The notes: generated from the letters alone by a model not told the origin. DNA of 19,090 nt from a bacterium (GCA_030616165.1 JAUWXV010000047.1:1-19090); one strand, 5' to 3'. Shown: positions 8,501 to 16,933, counted from the stretch's first letter. Translations and numbers: made by a program.

Positions 8501-9517
8501 ATTATCAAGGTCATTTACAAAATAATCCAGAAAAGGTGTCTCATGTCTGATATCTTCCGGGAAAATAATACTATCAGGCATATTAATAATTTCTGGGAGA
8601 TAAGTCGCAACCACAGAAACAGTATCAGTTCCAATATCCCCCAATGCATCGGTAACAGTAAATGCAACATTATTAATTCCTACCCATCCGCCTATAGTAG
8701 TATAAGTAACCCTGCTTGTATTCGGGTCAATTTTTACTATAACACTGTCGGTTTCAGTGGAATAACTCCATTCTAACTGCGAAAGGTCATCCGGAGGATT
8801 AATAAGATAATTGTTTAATATGGTATTATTATCACTCTGACCGGGGAGCAGAAACACATCTGGAAGCCCCTCTACTCCTATTCCTTCAACACTCACAGTG
8901 AAGTTATATATGTAGCGAAATGTACCAGATTTTAAGGGATATTCATGAAATCCTGTATCTCTGTGACGTATCTTATCATAATCAAATTTTATTTCGGTAT
9001 GTTCCGTTTTATCAATAGCCTTAAGTTGAAACCGTGCATACATACCCTGGCCATTTACCCAGGAAGAACCAAGAACCACAACCGCATTTAGTTGAAAACC
9101 AGGTATATAATTATCAGGGTCTCCATGAGTGCTGTTATCTACCACTCCTCCTGAAAATATTCCTCCAGTAAAATCAAATGGTTTAAACGCTTTTTCACCA
9201 CCCTTCAGATTAATTACTTCAAAATATCTCTCATCAAAAGTTAAATAAGCGCATAACCCGGATGCATTTTTATCGCCAAAATTCACCCAAATCTGTAATT
9301 CAAGAATATCTCCAACTTTAATATTCACACTCTTTTTATGATTGGAATCCCAGAGCCATATTGATAAATATTCCCCTTGGGCATATATCCTATCTGCAAA
9401 ATAAAAGGAAAATATAAAATAAAGTAATAGTACAAAACCAAAATATTTGGAAAAAATTACACCTCTCCTCACAAAATTCGAATATCTAACTATTATTTCC
9501 TCCATGAAATATTTCAT
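5588..9517 (-). CDS. Giant T9SS-secreted surface protein with cohesin-like head and seven Ig/cadherin-like repeats
   Basis: A 1309-residue exported protein, probably an adhesin or surface filament. Residues 24-47 are the hydrophobic signal core ending YAQ; the ~23 residues before it make the exact start (ATG at 9517 or 9505) uncertain, and neither has a strong ribosome site. Residues 48-205 resemble a cohesin/carbohydrate-binding-like beta-sandwich (VGDILELQIWV, LTFDERYFEVINL). Residues 213-891 are seven repeats with a conserved Trp at 250, 346, 444, 539, 635, 733 and 833 (spacing 95-100). Each has an 'LPD-I' start, an acidic D-x-D cluster before the Trp, and F-x-ATD-type strands, as in calcium-binding cadherin-like domains. 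Repeat 6 lacks most of the acidic cluster. More Ig-like modules fill 892-1212. Residues 1218-1309 are a type A T9SS sorting domain: NYPNPFNPETTIRY, LLGQ, YYTVKWDG, SSGIY, ending MVFLK. It is the first gene of a three-gene operon. Confidence 0.85.
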   Translation of the reverse strand: MKYFMEEIIVRYSNFVRRGVIFSKYFGFVLLLYFIFSFYFADRIYAQGEYLSIWLWDSNHKKSVNIKVGDILELQIWVNFGDKNASGLCAYLTFDERYFEVINLKGGEKAFKPFDFTGGIFSGGVVDNSTHGDPDNYIPGFQLNAVVVLGSSWVNGQGMYARFQLKAIDKTEHTEIKFDYDKIRHRDTGFHEYPLKSGTFRYIYNFTVSVEGIGVEGLPDVFLLPGQSDNNTILNNYLINPPDDLSQLEWSYSTETDSVIVKIDPNTSRVTYTTIGGWVGINNVAFTVTDALGDIGTDTVSVVATYLPEIINMPDSIIFPEDIRHETPFLDYFVNDLDNPPESIIWSVKSLTEFLYAGVDSIQRKIFLIGEKDWFGDGSVIFYTQDPYGAVDSLIMPVRVTPVNDPPKPGLPDEIVMRPKQINTSIVLNDYVYDVDDNITSLSWSYSGNDQIDVSLNEVNNFTATFTPEPDFMGSEEIIFTVTDGKDSASDTVTVSVRNVSPKITDLPDIIISTDTLVHGYVNLNYYVWDDEPINDLKWNAYDDTIANVVIDSRDSVTFVLNDINQWGVQDVVFTATDLDNFSGSDTCRVVILSDNIPTVWGIPDIAIPVGGSDNSIDLDDYVWDKDTPPDKIEWISSPTEHITVSIDLITHRVLISSPDPSFVGWENVVFRATDPEGNFREDVITVTAYPGDGTPFVKDIPSVQITRSSVEKRNLDEYLVIFPDSLRRNVKWNVSGPMEKVSVLIEPQTNIAFFSIGNNPDFLGEMSFIFTATDIVSQKSGSRDILVKVVQGNAPILGKIPDITLISGTIDSSILLDPYVRDADTNLDSIRWIVTGKINVTVDISRLGRGKEHKLIIGSKPGFIGKEELIIKAVDTDNYFDADTITVNVISLTELYIYVFPNPIVGEFVNFVVLATDSLLQGPTFEVVIDNNVYKRGLTRIPNLLAWKTDFQFPRNESGIAVIKVEAVDRFEEILKSEKNITYGLSTPKRPLILIDSIANLSLEKGSFDGEKTVMMVKEDLKDVAGLREEDEIDFGNDLVFIVGYNFAPTSAVLGKPASLLMKIESMVDEELDLRKIGIFRGDYYSGDIEYISKFSVINNSMTVKIDRLGRYFAASDNKPPILSIKDVSLDERKLNLSIECIEGGSGIDINTVQTSIDGIICKGFYNTDNKLIEIPFDWDKLSTGGHIVSVQVSDKMGNISKEVSTEFEIEESVIPKSYNLYQNYPNPFNPETTIRYQIPVSENVKVVIYSLLGQKIKTIVDEFKPAGYYTVKWDGGNESGIIVSSGIYICVMGSDNFRDSFRMVFLK

Positions 9518-9602
9518 CTCAAATATTTTCTATAATTTATGCAATTTATCTATTTAAATATAACAATATCATGGTAAGATATAAAGAAATCTAATAATCA
9601 TT

Positions 9603-9645
9603 CATATAGTTGTTATTTTCCGCCACATTAACTGCAAACTATATG
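9603..9645 (-). repeat. Bulged hairpin / inverted repeat in the putative operon leader
   Basis: CATATAGTT (9603-9611) pairs with AACTATATG (9637-9645), and the next bases GTTA (9612-9615) pair with TAAC (9629-9632), leaving a TGCA bulge (9633-9636) and a 13-base loop that contains the only GC-rich patch nearby (CCGCCAC). It lies 86-128 bases upstream of the 1309-residue ORF. It could be an RNA structure in the leader or a protein-binding operator. It has no U-run typical of a terminator. Confidence 0.45.
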
Positions 9646-9780
9646 CCAATCGTTTATAAAAAGAAAAAATTTAAATATTTATATAAAAACATTGATTCCT
9701 GAATAATAATAATTAGTTAATATCATTACATATTAAAAAGTCGAGTTTAATAATATTATTTCTTAAAATCCATCATTTAA

Positions 9781-9810
9781 ATTATTATCACGGAATATTT
9801 TTCTTGTCAA
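9781..9810 (-). promoter_or_regulatory. Candidate sigma-70 promoter for the three-gene operon
   Basis: On the minus strand a perfect TTGACA (9805-9810) is followed after 18 bp by AATAAT (9781-9786); GATAAT at 15-bp spacing overlaps it. Transcription would start near 9774, giving a leader of about 257 bases that includes the hairpin at 9603-9645. The -35 is consensus, but -10-like hexamers are frequent in this AT-rich DNA. Confidence 0.35.
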
Positions 9811-9995
9811 ATGGAAACCTTTGCCTACAAAATAAAAAAATGCCACAATTCCCTTCTAATATCTCCACAACCACAATTTAAAAAAGTTCCATTTAAAAAA
9901 TAATTTTCAAAGAGATATCAGATAAAAAACTGTAGCAAATTATAAAAAAATAAACTCCTTGTAAGTTTTACATTCTATGAAAAAAGTTTAAACAG

Positions 9996-10032
9996 AAGAA
10001 GCCGCAGATTGTATCTAAACCTGCGGCTTCTT
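9996..10032 (-). terminator. Intrinsic terminator downstream of the 1206-residue cargo gene
   Basis: AAGAAGCCGCAG (9996-10007) and CTGCGGCTTCTT (10021-10032) form a perfect 12-bp, GC-cored stem with a 13-base loop, in otherwise AT-rich DNA. It lies 37 bp past the stop codon of the 1206-residue gene. On the minus strand it is followed by CTGTTTAAAC and then a T run. On the plus strand a TTTTATTT tract follows directly, so it may work in both directions. Confidence 0.8.
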
Positions 10033-10068
10033 TTATTTATACAACGAACCACCTGATTTCTTTCTGAC

Positions 10069-13000
10069 TTATTTCAAGAATACCATCTTCTTGCTGGCAA
10101 TAAAACTACCCGCCTTAACCTGGTATATATATACACCACTTGCTACCTTCAGTCCGAAATCATTAGTTCCATCCCATTTCACTGTATGATAACCAGCATC
10201 CAGATTTTTACTAACCACCGTTTTAATCTCCTGACCAAGAATGTTATATATTTTCAAAGTAACCTTGCTCGCTTCTGGAAGCTGAAATCTTATATTAGTT
10301 ATTGGATTGAATGGATTAGGATAGTTCTGGGATAACTTGAATTCATAAGGTATATTAACAACATCTGCCAGTTTAGTCATTTTATTACCAGAGTTTCCGA
10401 CCAATATATTTGTCAGTTGTATATCAGGAGTATCACCATCGACCTTTGCCTTAAATTTGAGTTCTACAAGTTTACCATTTCCTTCTGCGGTCTCAACATG
10501 ACCAAGCAGACATCCAACATACATTTTCCCTTTACGGTCATCGGTGGTGAAAAAGACTGTCTTATTGTTGTCAGGTTCCCCTGAAATCAGGAAATCACCT
10601 TCAGTCATATCCCTTTCCAGATTAATCAATTCATACTTATCAGGATCATATTTCACTGTAAACTGATAACCCCTGAGGTCTGATACATTCTCAATCCAGA
10701 CACTAACATCAAACTCATCTTCACTGAATACAATCTCAGGAATATCAAGGAGTTTCATTTTTGAATTAGAATTATCTTTTCCTGATACTTTACCGAACGT
10801 TGGATATGCACCATGTAAGTTGTAATTGTCAGAAGTAATCATAAGATCCTCTAAATCAATTTCCCCATTGCCGTTTATATCACCTACATCTCCATACGTT
10901 GTTGCTGAAGTATCATACGTATAGTAAAGTTTAATAAAGGTTATATCATCTGCATCAACCCAATTATCCCCATACCCAGTTGAATCTCCTGAAGAAACAT
11001 CGCCACCTCTAAGTTCTTTATAATCAAATTCATTAATATCCGGTGCAACATGGAGTGAATCTCTTGTAGGATTAATTCCCACTAAATAATCACCAGGAAC
11101 AACATTTATATTAAAATATTGACTGCTTAAATAATTTGTCGTCTTTGCAACAAGATTATACTTTCCTTTAGGAACCCCTATCAATTCAAATTTTCCATCT
11201 CGGTCAGTCATAATCTGAATACCTGGTTTATTTGAATTCTCATCATTCAAAGCCTCAAATGCAGAATCATCTATTGGTAAGTAACTCCCTATTTCTCGCA
11301 GTTCAAATGTAATCTCTTTTGAGTAATCAGAACCCCTCGCTTGTAAAGGAACATTTCCGATTATTCTTGGCAATGGAGCAGTTCTCATTTTGATTGCGGG
11401 TGAATATGGTAAAATAGGAATTTCATCCGTTTTATAGATAAATCTGGTTTTTCTTCCACTTTCCATAACAAAATCTATTTCGGTCTCTTCAGAACTAACA
11501 TACCCTGTCCCTTTGGAAACAATCTGTATTTGTGCAAATATAGAGTCTCCATTGGTATAGCCATCATCATTAGAAAATTTCTCGAGACCAAACTCCAATT
11601 GTTCTGTTTCAGAGTTATATGTAATACTTCCACCTCCAGACAGAGTATCACTCCCAAAGAATGCTCCGCTCGGGAATATATATGGCTGAATTCCACCAAC
11701 TGAAGGTTTTTGATCAATTATTTCAAATAACGTATCAGGCAAATCAAAGTATATAAATACTCCCTGGACAGGATTACTACTACTATTTCCTGGAGTATTA
11801 ACCATAATATCAAGTGTTATTGTATCGCTTTTAGTCAGAGAAACAACATTTGGAATGATTCTTACATTCGAGGTAGATATTACTCTGTCGGCTCCGCTTA
11901 TATCTACTGTACCACTTGCTTTAAATCTTGCGGGCAGACTGTCGGGAGTCACTGACAGACTATCCTGTTTTCTGTTATGGGTAACAAAAGCATGTATGTA
12001 ATAATCATCGTCCACTAAACGTCCCATGTTACCTGTATTCCAATCATAATACGAATCACTCGTGGAAAGTAGTGTATCAATTGTTGGCTGCATAGCCGAA
12101 CCAGTATCACTATTAATTACCCAGGCATCTGGAGTTCCTCCTTGATGAGTAAACGAGAAATCTGACCAATTAAGTGCTGTATCGCTCGAATTAGTGGTAG
12201 CTACAAGCCTGATATACTGCAAAGCAGTATCAAGGTCAAAAGCTTCAAAGTTTATTCTGAATACATCACCCTTTTTAATCTTAACCTGGTCTGCACCAAG
12301 AGGAGAACCAGAAGCCAGTGAACTTCTCGTAAGTTCTTCTTCTCCGCCAAAGTCCTGAAGGAACTTCAAATACGGTGTATGTTTGAAATAGGTAGACCCC
12401 GGAGACGCCGCAACTATTGTATCTGCACCATCCGATATAAGTGCGAAAAATCTCCAAACCGAGTATCCAATTCTTTGATTTTGTGACTGACTCAATTTTG
12501 TAAGGTCTAACACCCACATATCATTCTCCCAATCACCGTTCTCTGTAATGGTAAATCCACCGGTCAGATTAATAGGAAGGGGTGTTTTTACAAAGAAGGA
12601 ATCCGCAACTCCACCTATAGTAAGATCCCCATGATAACTTCCTGCTGTATCCATAAATATTGCAATAGCGGCGTTATCATCTAAATCAATATCACCATCT
12701 TTTCCCGAAAACGACCAGCCTATAGTTATATTTTGCTGAATTCCACTATCTACAGTATCCATTGCAAATCCAGGTATAACAGGTGGGCTGTCAAGTGTAA
12801 TTTGTGGCGAATGTTTGATTCTAATTTGCTCAGCACTGTGATAAACATTAGCATTTTTCCCATCATTCGCCGCTACATAAACATAGTATAATCCTTTCGG
12901 TATAATATCAGGAAAGAAATCAGTCATATTAAAATAATTTATAGTATCATTTAAAGTATGATATCCTATTAGATAAGAACCATCAAGTCCTGCAATTGTA

Positions 13001-13689
13001 TCTGCATCAAAAGTAATGTCACCTTTTGTAAGTGAACTGGATTCATTAAGGAATAATTTCACTTCAACATCATCGTCATCAAGGTCTCGAGTAAACCAAC
13101 TTATATCATACTCTACCTTAGGAGGTGATGGTAATCCGCCAGAATTAAGAATTGTATCTCCATCCGCTAATGTCGGTCTTATTGCTGTGCTGTCAACGAC
13201 GGGATGATGTCTGACAATAATTCCACTGCTCACAGCTAACACAGAGTCAATGGGGTCAACAGATGAAAGAGTGGCATAAAGGTAGTATGTTTCACCCTCC
13301 GTCAAAAGCATTGCTGATGTATTAGTTTTAAATTCCTCATAATCATTAACTTCAACTCGTCCAATACCAGTCGAGTCTATGGTAAAAATAAGTTCACCTT
13401 TTGTGGAATCCATTTTTGTTTGGTCAGACTCATGAAAAAGAAATACTTTCCAAAATGTTACAATGCCTGAATCCGGACTTGTATAACCCGAATACTTAGC
13501 TTTAAAATTAAAGCGGATACTGTCTCCAAGGGTATTAGTGGAATCTACTAATTGTCCTTGTGCTAAAGCCTCGGCATGATCTAATTCAAACTGGGCACTC
13601 TGATACTCTTGCCCGGATGTTCTTAAACTTATTGTTAAAATAAGTATTGAACTGATTAATATTAATCTTGTAAAAAACTTAGAATTCAT
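10069..13689 (-). CDS. Large T9SS cargo with cohesin-like, dockerin-like and sorting domains
   Basis: A 1206-residue secreted protein. Residues 1-26 form a signal peptide (LILISSILILTISL, cleavage near SGQ). Residues 27-600 are about four Ig/FN3-like modules; three of the boundaries carry an (R/K)-H-x-P linker at 160-163, 293-296 and 436-439. Residues 603-765 are a cohesin-like sandwich (VQGVFIYFDLPDTLFEI, a later FAQIQIVSKG). Residues 770-880 are a carboxypeptidase-regulatory-like module (TDRDGKFELIGVPKGKYNLVA). Residues 893-955 contain two dockerin-type calcium loops, DNWVDADDITFIK and GDINGNGEIDLEDLMI. Residues 980-1105 are a second cohesin-like domain (LRGYQFTVKYDPDKYELINL). Residues 1115-1206 are a T9SS type A sorting domain (NYPNPFNP, ILGQ, YHTVKWDG, ASGVY, ending MVFLK), the same length as that of the 1309-residue cargo. 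The start has a good AAGGAG site 8 bases upstream. A terminator follows, so it is probably monocistronic. Substrate or partner is unknown. Confidence 0.85.
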   Translation of the reverse strand: MNSKFFTRLILISSILILTISLRTSGQEYQSAQFELDHAEALAQGQLVDSTNTLGDSIRFNFKAKYSGYTSPDSGIVTFWKVFLFHESDQTKMDSTKGELIFTIDSTGIGRVEVNDYEEFKTNTSAMLLTEGETYYLYATLSSVDPIDSVLAVSSGIIVRHHPVVDSTAIRPTLADGDTILNSGGLPSPPKVEYDISWFTRDLDDDDVEVKLFLNESSSLTKGDITFDADTIAGLDGSYLIGYHTLNDTINYFNMTDFFPDIIPKGLYYVYVAANDGKNANVYHSAEQIRIKHSPQITLDSPPVIPGFAMDTVDSGIQQNITIGWSFSGKDGDIDLDDNAAIAIFMDTAGSYHGDLTIGGVADSFFVKTPLPINLTGGFTITENGDWENDMWVLDLTKLSQSQNQRIGYSVWRFFALISDGADTIVAASPGSTYFKHTPYLKFLQDFGGEEELTRSSLASGSPLGADQVKIKKGDVFRINFEAFDLDTALQYIRLVATTNSSDTALNWSDFSFTHQGGTPDAWVINSDTGSAMQPTIDTLLSTSDSYYDWNTGNMGRLVDDDYYIHAFVTHNRKQDSLSVTPDSLPARFKASGTVDISGADRVISTSNVRIIPNVVSLTKSDTITLDIMVNTPGNSSSNPVQGVFIYFDLPDTLFEIIDQKPSVGGIQPYIFPSGAFFGSDTLSGGGSITYNSETEQLEFGLEKFSNDDGYTNGDSIFAQIQIVSKGTGYVSSEETEIDFVMESGRKTRFIYKTDEIPILPYSPAIKMRTAPLPRIIGNVPLQARGSDYSKEITFELREIGSYLPIDDSAFEALNDENSNKPGIQIMTDRDGKFELIGVPKGKYNLVAKTTNYLSSQYFNINVVPGDYLVGINPTRDSLHVAPDINEFDYKELRGGDVSSGDSTGYGDNWVDADDITFIKLYYTYDTSATTYGDVGDINGNGEIDLEDLMITSDNYNLHGAYPTFGKVSGKDNSNSKMKLLDIPEIVFSEDEFDVSVWIENVSDLRGYQFTVKYDPDKYELINLERDMTEGDFLISGEPDNNKTVFFTTDDRKGKMYVGCLLGHVETAEGNGKLVELKFKAKVDGDTPDIQLTNILVGNSGNKMTKLADVVNIPYEFKLSQNYPNPFNPITNIRFQLPEASKVTLKIYNILGQEIKTVVSKNLDAGYHTVKWDGTNDFGLKVASGVYIYQVKAGSFIASKKMVFLK

Positions 13690-14323
13690 TTTGAGCTCCT
13701 TTTATTTTATTGTTTTTATTATTTATTATTTCAATCTTGTTTTTATATAAAAAAATATTGTATTCCACCTAATTATTCCCAATATCCAAAGTAAAATAAA
13801 ATCTACCAAACTATTTTATCCCTGATATATTTATAACCTAATATTTTGTTACTATTATATTTATGAACTTTATATCTATTGTCTATGCTAATTAATTTCC
13901 CATTTTCTAATAAAAAAAATTTTTTACTTAATTTTTTATCGACATATTTTTTAAAATCTTTAAATATTTTCCATATTTTTTTTAAATCTAAATAAAAAAA
14001 TATTTAATAATTATGTTATTAATTTAGTATAATATCTGTACCAGTTTTATCTAATTTATTTTTAACTAATAATAACATATTAATTTCCTGCAATATCTGA
14101 CAACTTTCCTTATTGTTCTCTTTTAGTGTCGTCACAAACGGAGAAAATAAATGCGTTGGTCACAAGTCAACACACATCGTAATTATTGAAATTCGTCTGA
14201 AAAATATTTTATCGATTAATTTTAAAATAGTTAGAGAGAGAATTAACAGGAAAATAATATAAGATTATATGGAAGGTTTTTCCTAAATTGAAAAAATAAA
14301 TTTGATTAATAATATTCGGATGA
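13690..14323. other. 634-bp AT-rich gap with A/T tracts
   Basis: This lies between the end of mutS and the start of the 1206-residue cargo gene. Positions 13911-14020 are almost pure A/T with T-tracts at 13920-13925, 13932-13937, 13947-13952, 13967-13970 and 13976-13983, possibly curved DNA. A more complex patch at 14019-14135 holds a doubtful 38-codon minus-strand ORF. No convincing promoter for the cargo gene could be picked out, and mutS has no strong terminator here (only a 4-bp stem, GGAA/TTCC, near 14270-14283). Confidence 0.5.
14019..14135 (-). CDS. Doubtful small ORF, 38 codons
   Basis: A GTG at 14135 opens a 38-codon frame, translating as MTTLKENNKESCQILQEI followed by NMLLLVKNKLDKTGTDIILN. 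An internal ATG (14078, 19 codons) has AGGA 7 bases upstream, whereas the GTG has no ribosome site. The composition looks more protein-like than the flanking A/T runs, but the length is within chance expectation. I do not recognise it. It could equally be the remnant of a gene. Confidence 0.15.
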   Translation of the reverse strand: MTTLKENNKESCQILQEINMLLLVKNKLDKTGTDIILN

Positions 14324-16933
14324 TTACTTTATCAACTTCTTCAGTTGATTAAGTTTATTCAATGCCTCCAACGGTGACAGTTTATCGAGATTAATTTTTC
14401 TCAATTCTTCAACAATCAAACTTTCATCCAAAGAAAAAAGATTTATTTGATAACTTCTTGCTCTTCTTGAATCATTTTCATTTATAGCCAGTTTTGGATA
14501 TTGGTCTGGCGTCAGTTCATTTGCTTCTAAATTACTGAGTATTCCCTTCGCTCTGTTGATTATTTCCTCGGGTATTCCAGCCATTTTGGCTACCTGGATA
14601 CCATAAGAATGGTCACATCCTCCCCTTTCAACTTTTCTCAAAAATATAACAGAATCGCCCCATTCTTTAACCGTTATATTATAATTCTTTATTCTTGGAA
14701 AGATTCTTTCCATTTCAGTCAATTCATGGTAATGTGTTGCAAAAATAGTTTTTGCTGCAACTTTTGGGCAGTCGTGAAGATATTCTGCCGCAGCCCAGGC
14801 TATTGAAAGACCATCGAATGTGCTGGTTCCTCTGCCTATTTCATCGAGTAATATCAGCGATACTGGAGTAGCATTGTTTAATATATTTGCCAGTTCGTTC
14901 ATTTCAACCAGAAATGTACTCTCACCCCTTGCAACATTATCAGTTGCTCCCACTCTGGTAAATATCCTATCTACAATACCTATCTCTGCCTTTTTCGCCG
15001 GTACAAAACTTCCCATCTGCGCCATCAGGACTATAAGACCTACCTGTCTGAGATACGTCGATTTCCCTGCCATATTGGGCCCAGTTATAATAAGCACCTG
15101 TTCCTCTTTTAGGTCAAGATGGGCATCGTTGGATATAAAATGGTCGCCTGGTGGAAGCAGTCTCTCCACAACCGGATGCCTCCCCCCTTCTATAATGATT
15201 TCATCACCGTCGTTAACAGAGGGTTTAAAATAATTATTCAAATATGCCGCAGAAGTAAGGGAACACAAACAGTCAATTATTCCTAACAGTTTAGCATTTA
15301 TTTGAATCGTCTTGGTTTCAACGGATATTTTCCTTCTAAGTGCTTGAAAAATTTCATGTTCAAGCGATGCCATCTTTTCTTCTGCATTTAAAATTTTCTC
15401 CTCATACTCCTTTAATTCGGGAGTGATATATCTTTCTGCATTCACCAAGGTCTGCTTCCTTATATAATCAGAAGGAACCTTCGAAAGGTTTGGCTTTGTT
15501 ACTTCGATATAATACCCGAAAACCTTGTTATAACTAACCTTAAGAGAATTTATTCCCGTTCTTTTCCGCTCTTTATACTGCAGTTCAGCAATCCATTTCT
15601 TCCCGGAGGAGGCAACCTCCCGAATTTCATCAAGTTCCGGCTTATATCCTTTCCTTATTATACCACCTTCAGTAATCTGAAGAGGAGGCTCGGGAACTAT
15701 GGCTCTTTCAATTTCATCCGTTATATCTGACAAATCAGTCAAATCTTTATATATCTCTTTGATATAGCAAGAACCAAGACTCTCAATTATACTCTTAATA
15801 TAGGGTATCTTTCTCAACGCCTTTGACAGATAAATCAGGTCTTTTGCATTTGCTCTTCCAGTGCAAATCTTTGTCTGAAGCCTTTCTACATCACCTATAC
15901 CTTTAAGTTCGGATATCAGTTTCTTTCTCAAATCCTCATGAAGCAGGAATTCTTCTACCGCTGATAACCTTTTACTTATCTCTTCTAAATCTCTTAAAGG
16001 ATTCAGAAGCCAATGTTTGAGTGTTCTTCCACCCATTGGAGTCTCGGTATAATCAAGAACGGATAATAATGAAGTTTCCCTGCCCTTTTCACTCATTGAG
16101 GATACTATTTCGAGGTTTACCCGTGTCGAACTGTCGAGAACCATATATCTTGAGGAAAAAATCGGCTGTATTCCGTTAATATGCTCCAATGTCTGTCCCT
16201 GTGTCTTAAGTAAATAATGAAGTACAGCACCAGCAGAACATATCCCGAAATTCATATTTTCACATCCAAATCCTTTAAGAGAAGCAGTCTTAAAGTGCCC
16301 TACAAGAGTTTCATAAGAATAATCGTAAGAAAATATATAATCATCTAAAGGTGTAAAAAGTGGAGAAATCCTCCCTTTTATTTTTATTTTAATTTCCTCT
16401 TCCAATGATTCAGGCAGGATAAGTTCGGATGGATTAATCATCTCGAGTCTTTCAAGCATCTCACGGAGACTTCCTTCTGCTGTTATAAAATCTCCAGTAG
16501 AAACATCAATTGCAGAAACTCCAGCAGTATTATCTTTTATATATATACTGCCTAAAAAATTGTTTGACTTATCTTCAAGTATTTTTTCAGAATAGGTTGT
16601 CCCGGGCGAAATCTTTTCTACAATACTCCTCTTAACCAACCCTTTCGCTAACTTTGGGTCTTCAACCTGTTCACATATAGCAACCCTGTATCCAGCTTTA
16701 AGCATCTTAGAAAGATAAACATCCACAGCATGATATGGAAACCCGGCCAGCGGAACCTTTTCTGCCTTTCCGTGTGCCCTCGAAGTAAGAGTCAATCCAA
16801 GAACCTTAGAAGCCACCACCGCATCATCATAGAACATCTCATAAAAATCACCCATCCTGAAAAACAGAATCGAATCCTTGCACTTGCTCTTTATCGCATT
16901 ATATTGCTCCATCAACGGAGTACTCTTCGCCAT
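14324..16933 (-). CDS. mutS: DNA mismatch repair ATPase MutS
   Basis: MutS recognises base mismatches and small loops as a clamp and starts strand-specific repair with MutL in the cytoplasm. With the ATG at 16933 it has 869 residues, close to the usual ~855. Visible motifs in that numbering: the mismatch-probing F30-Y31-E32 in MGDFYEMF; Walker A GPNMAGKST at 618-626; the GATDNVARGESTF signature near 662; Walker B LILLDEIGRG with D697-E698; and THYHEL near 733. Near the C-terminus, QINLF (about residue 829) fits the beta-clamp binding consensus QxxLF. An in-frame GTG at 16996 would add 21 residues, but it lies inside a terminator-like hairpin; the ATG has its own AAGGA site. It follows argS with a 122-bp gap. 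Confidence 0.97.
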   Translation of the reverse strand: MAKSTPLMEQYNAIKSKCKDSILFFRMGDFYEMFYDDAVVASKVLGLTLTSRAHGKAEKVPLAGFPYHAVDVYLSKMLKAGYRVAICEQVEDPKLAKGLVKRSIVEKISPGTTYSEKILEDKSNNFLGSIYIKDNTAGVSAIDVSTGDFITAEGSLREMLERLEMINPSELILPESLEEEIKIKIKGRISPLFTPLDDYIFSYDYSYETLVGHFKTASLKGFGCENMNFGICSAGAVLHYLLKTQGQTLEHINGIQPIFSSRYMVLDSSTRVNLEIVSSMSEKGRETSLLSVLDYTETPMGGRTLKHWLLNPLRDLEEISKRLSAVEEFLLHEDLRKKLISELKGIGDVERLQTKICTGRANAKDLIYLSKALRKIPYIKSIIESLGSCYIKEIYKDLTDLSDITDEIERAIVPEPPLQITEGGIIRKGYKPELDEIREVASSGKKWIAELQYKERKRTGINSLKVSYNKVFGYYIEVTKPNLSKVPSDYIRKQTLVNAERYITPELKEYEEKILNAEEKMASLEHEIFQALRRKISVETKTIQINAKLLGIIDCLCSLTSAAYLNNYFKPSVNDGDEIIIEGGRHPVVERLLPPGDHFISNDAHLDLKEEQVLIITGPNMAGKSTYLRQVGLIVLMAQMGSFVPAKKAEIGIVDRIFTRVGATDNVARGESTFLVEMNELANILNNATPVSLILLDEIGRGTSTFDGLSIAWAAAEYLHDCPKVAAKTIFATHYHELTEMERIFPRIKNYNITVKEWGDSVIFLRKVERGGCDHSYGIQVAKMAGIPEEIINRAKGILSNLEANELTPDQYPKLAINENDSRRARSYQINLFSLDESLIVEELRKINLDKLSPLEALNKLNQLKKLIK

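Larger units (their letters stand above)
9518..9995. other. Gene-free, very AT-rich leader region of the three-gene operon
   Basis: No credible ORF was found on either strand. The region holds a candidate minus-strand promoter (9781-9810) and an inverted repeat (9603-9645), both upstream of the 1309-residue gene. Adenine/thymine runs dominate the rest. Confidence 0.5.

Noticed and set aside
8255-8776. 173-codon plus-strand ORF
   Set aside because: It lies wholly opposite the 1309-residue cargo gene, whose repeats and sorting domain are clear. The opposite frame is rich in His/Arg/Asn typical of an antisense shadow.
13740-13900. Promoter of the 1206-residue cargo gene (TAGACA with a TATAAT)
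   Set aside because: The spacing is 20 bp, outside the normal range, and the region is so AT-rich that such pairs are expected by chance.
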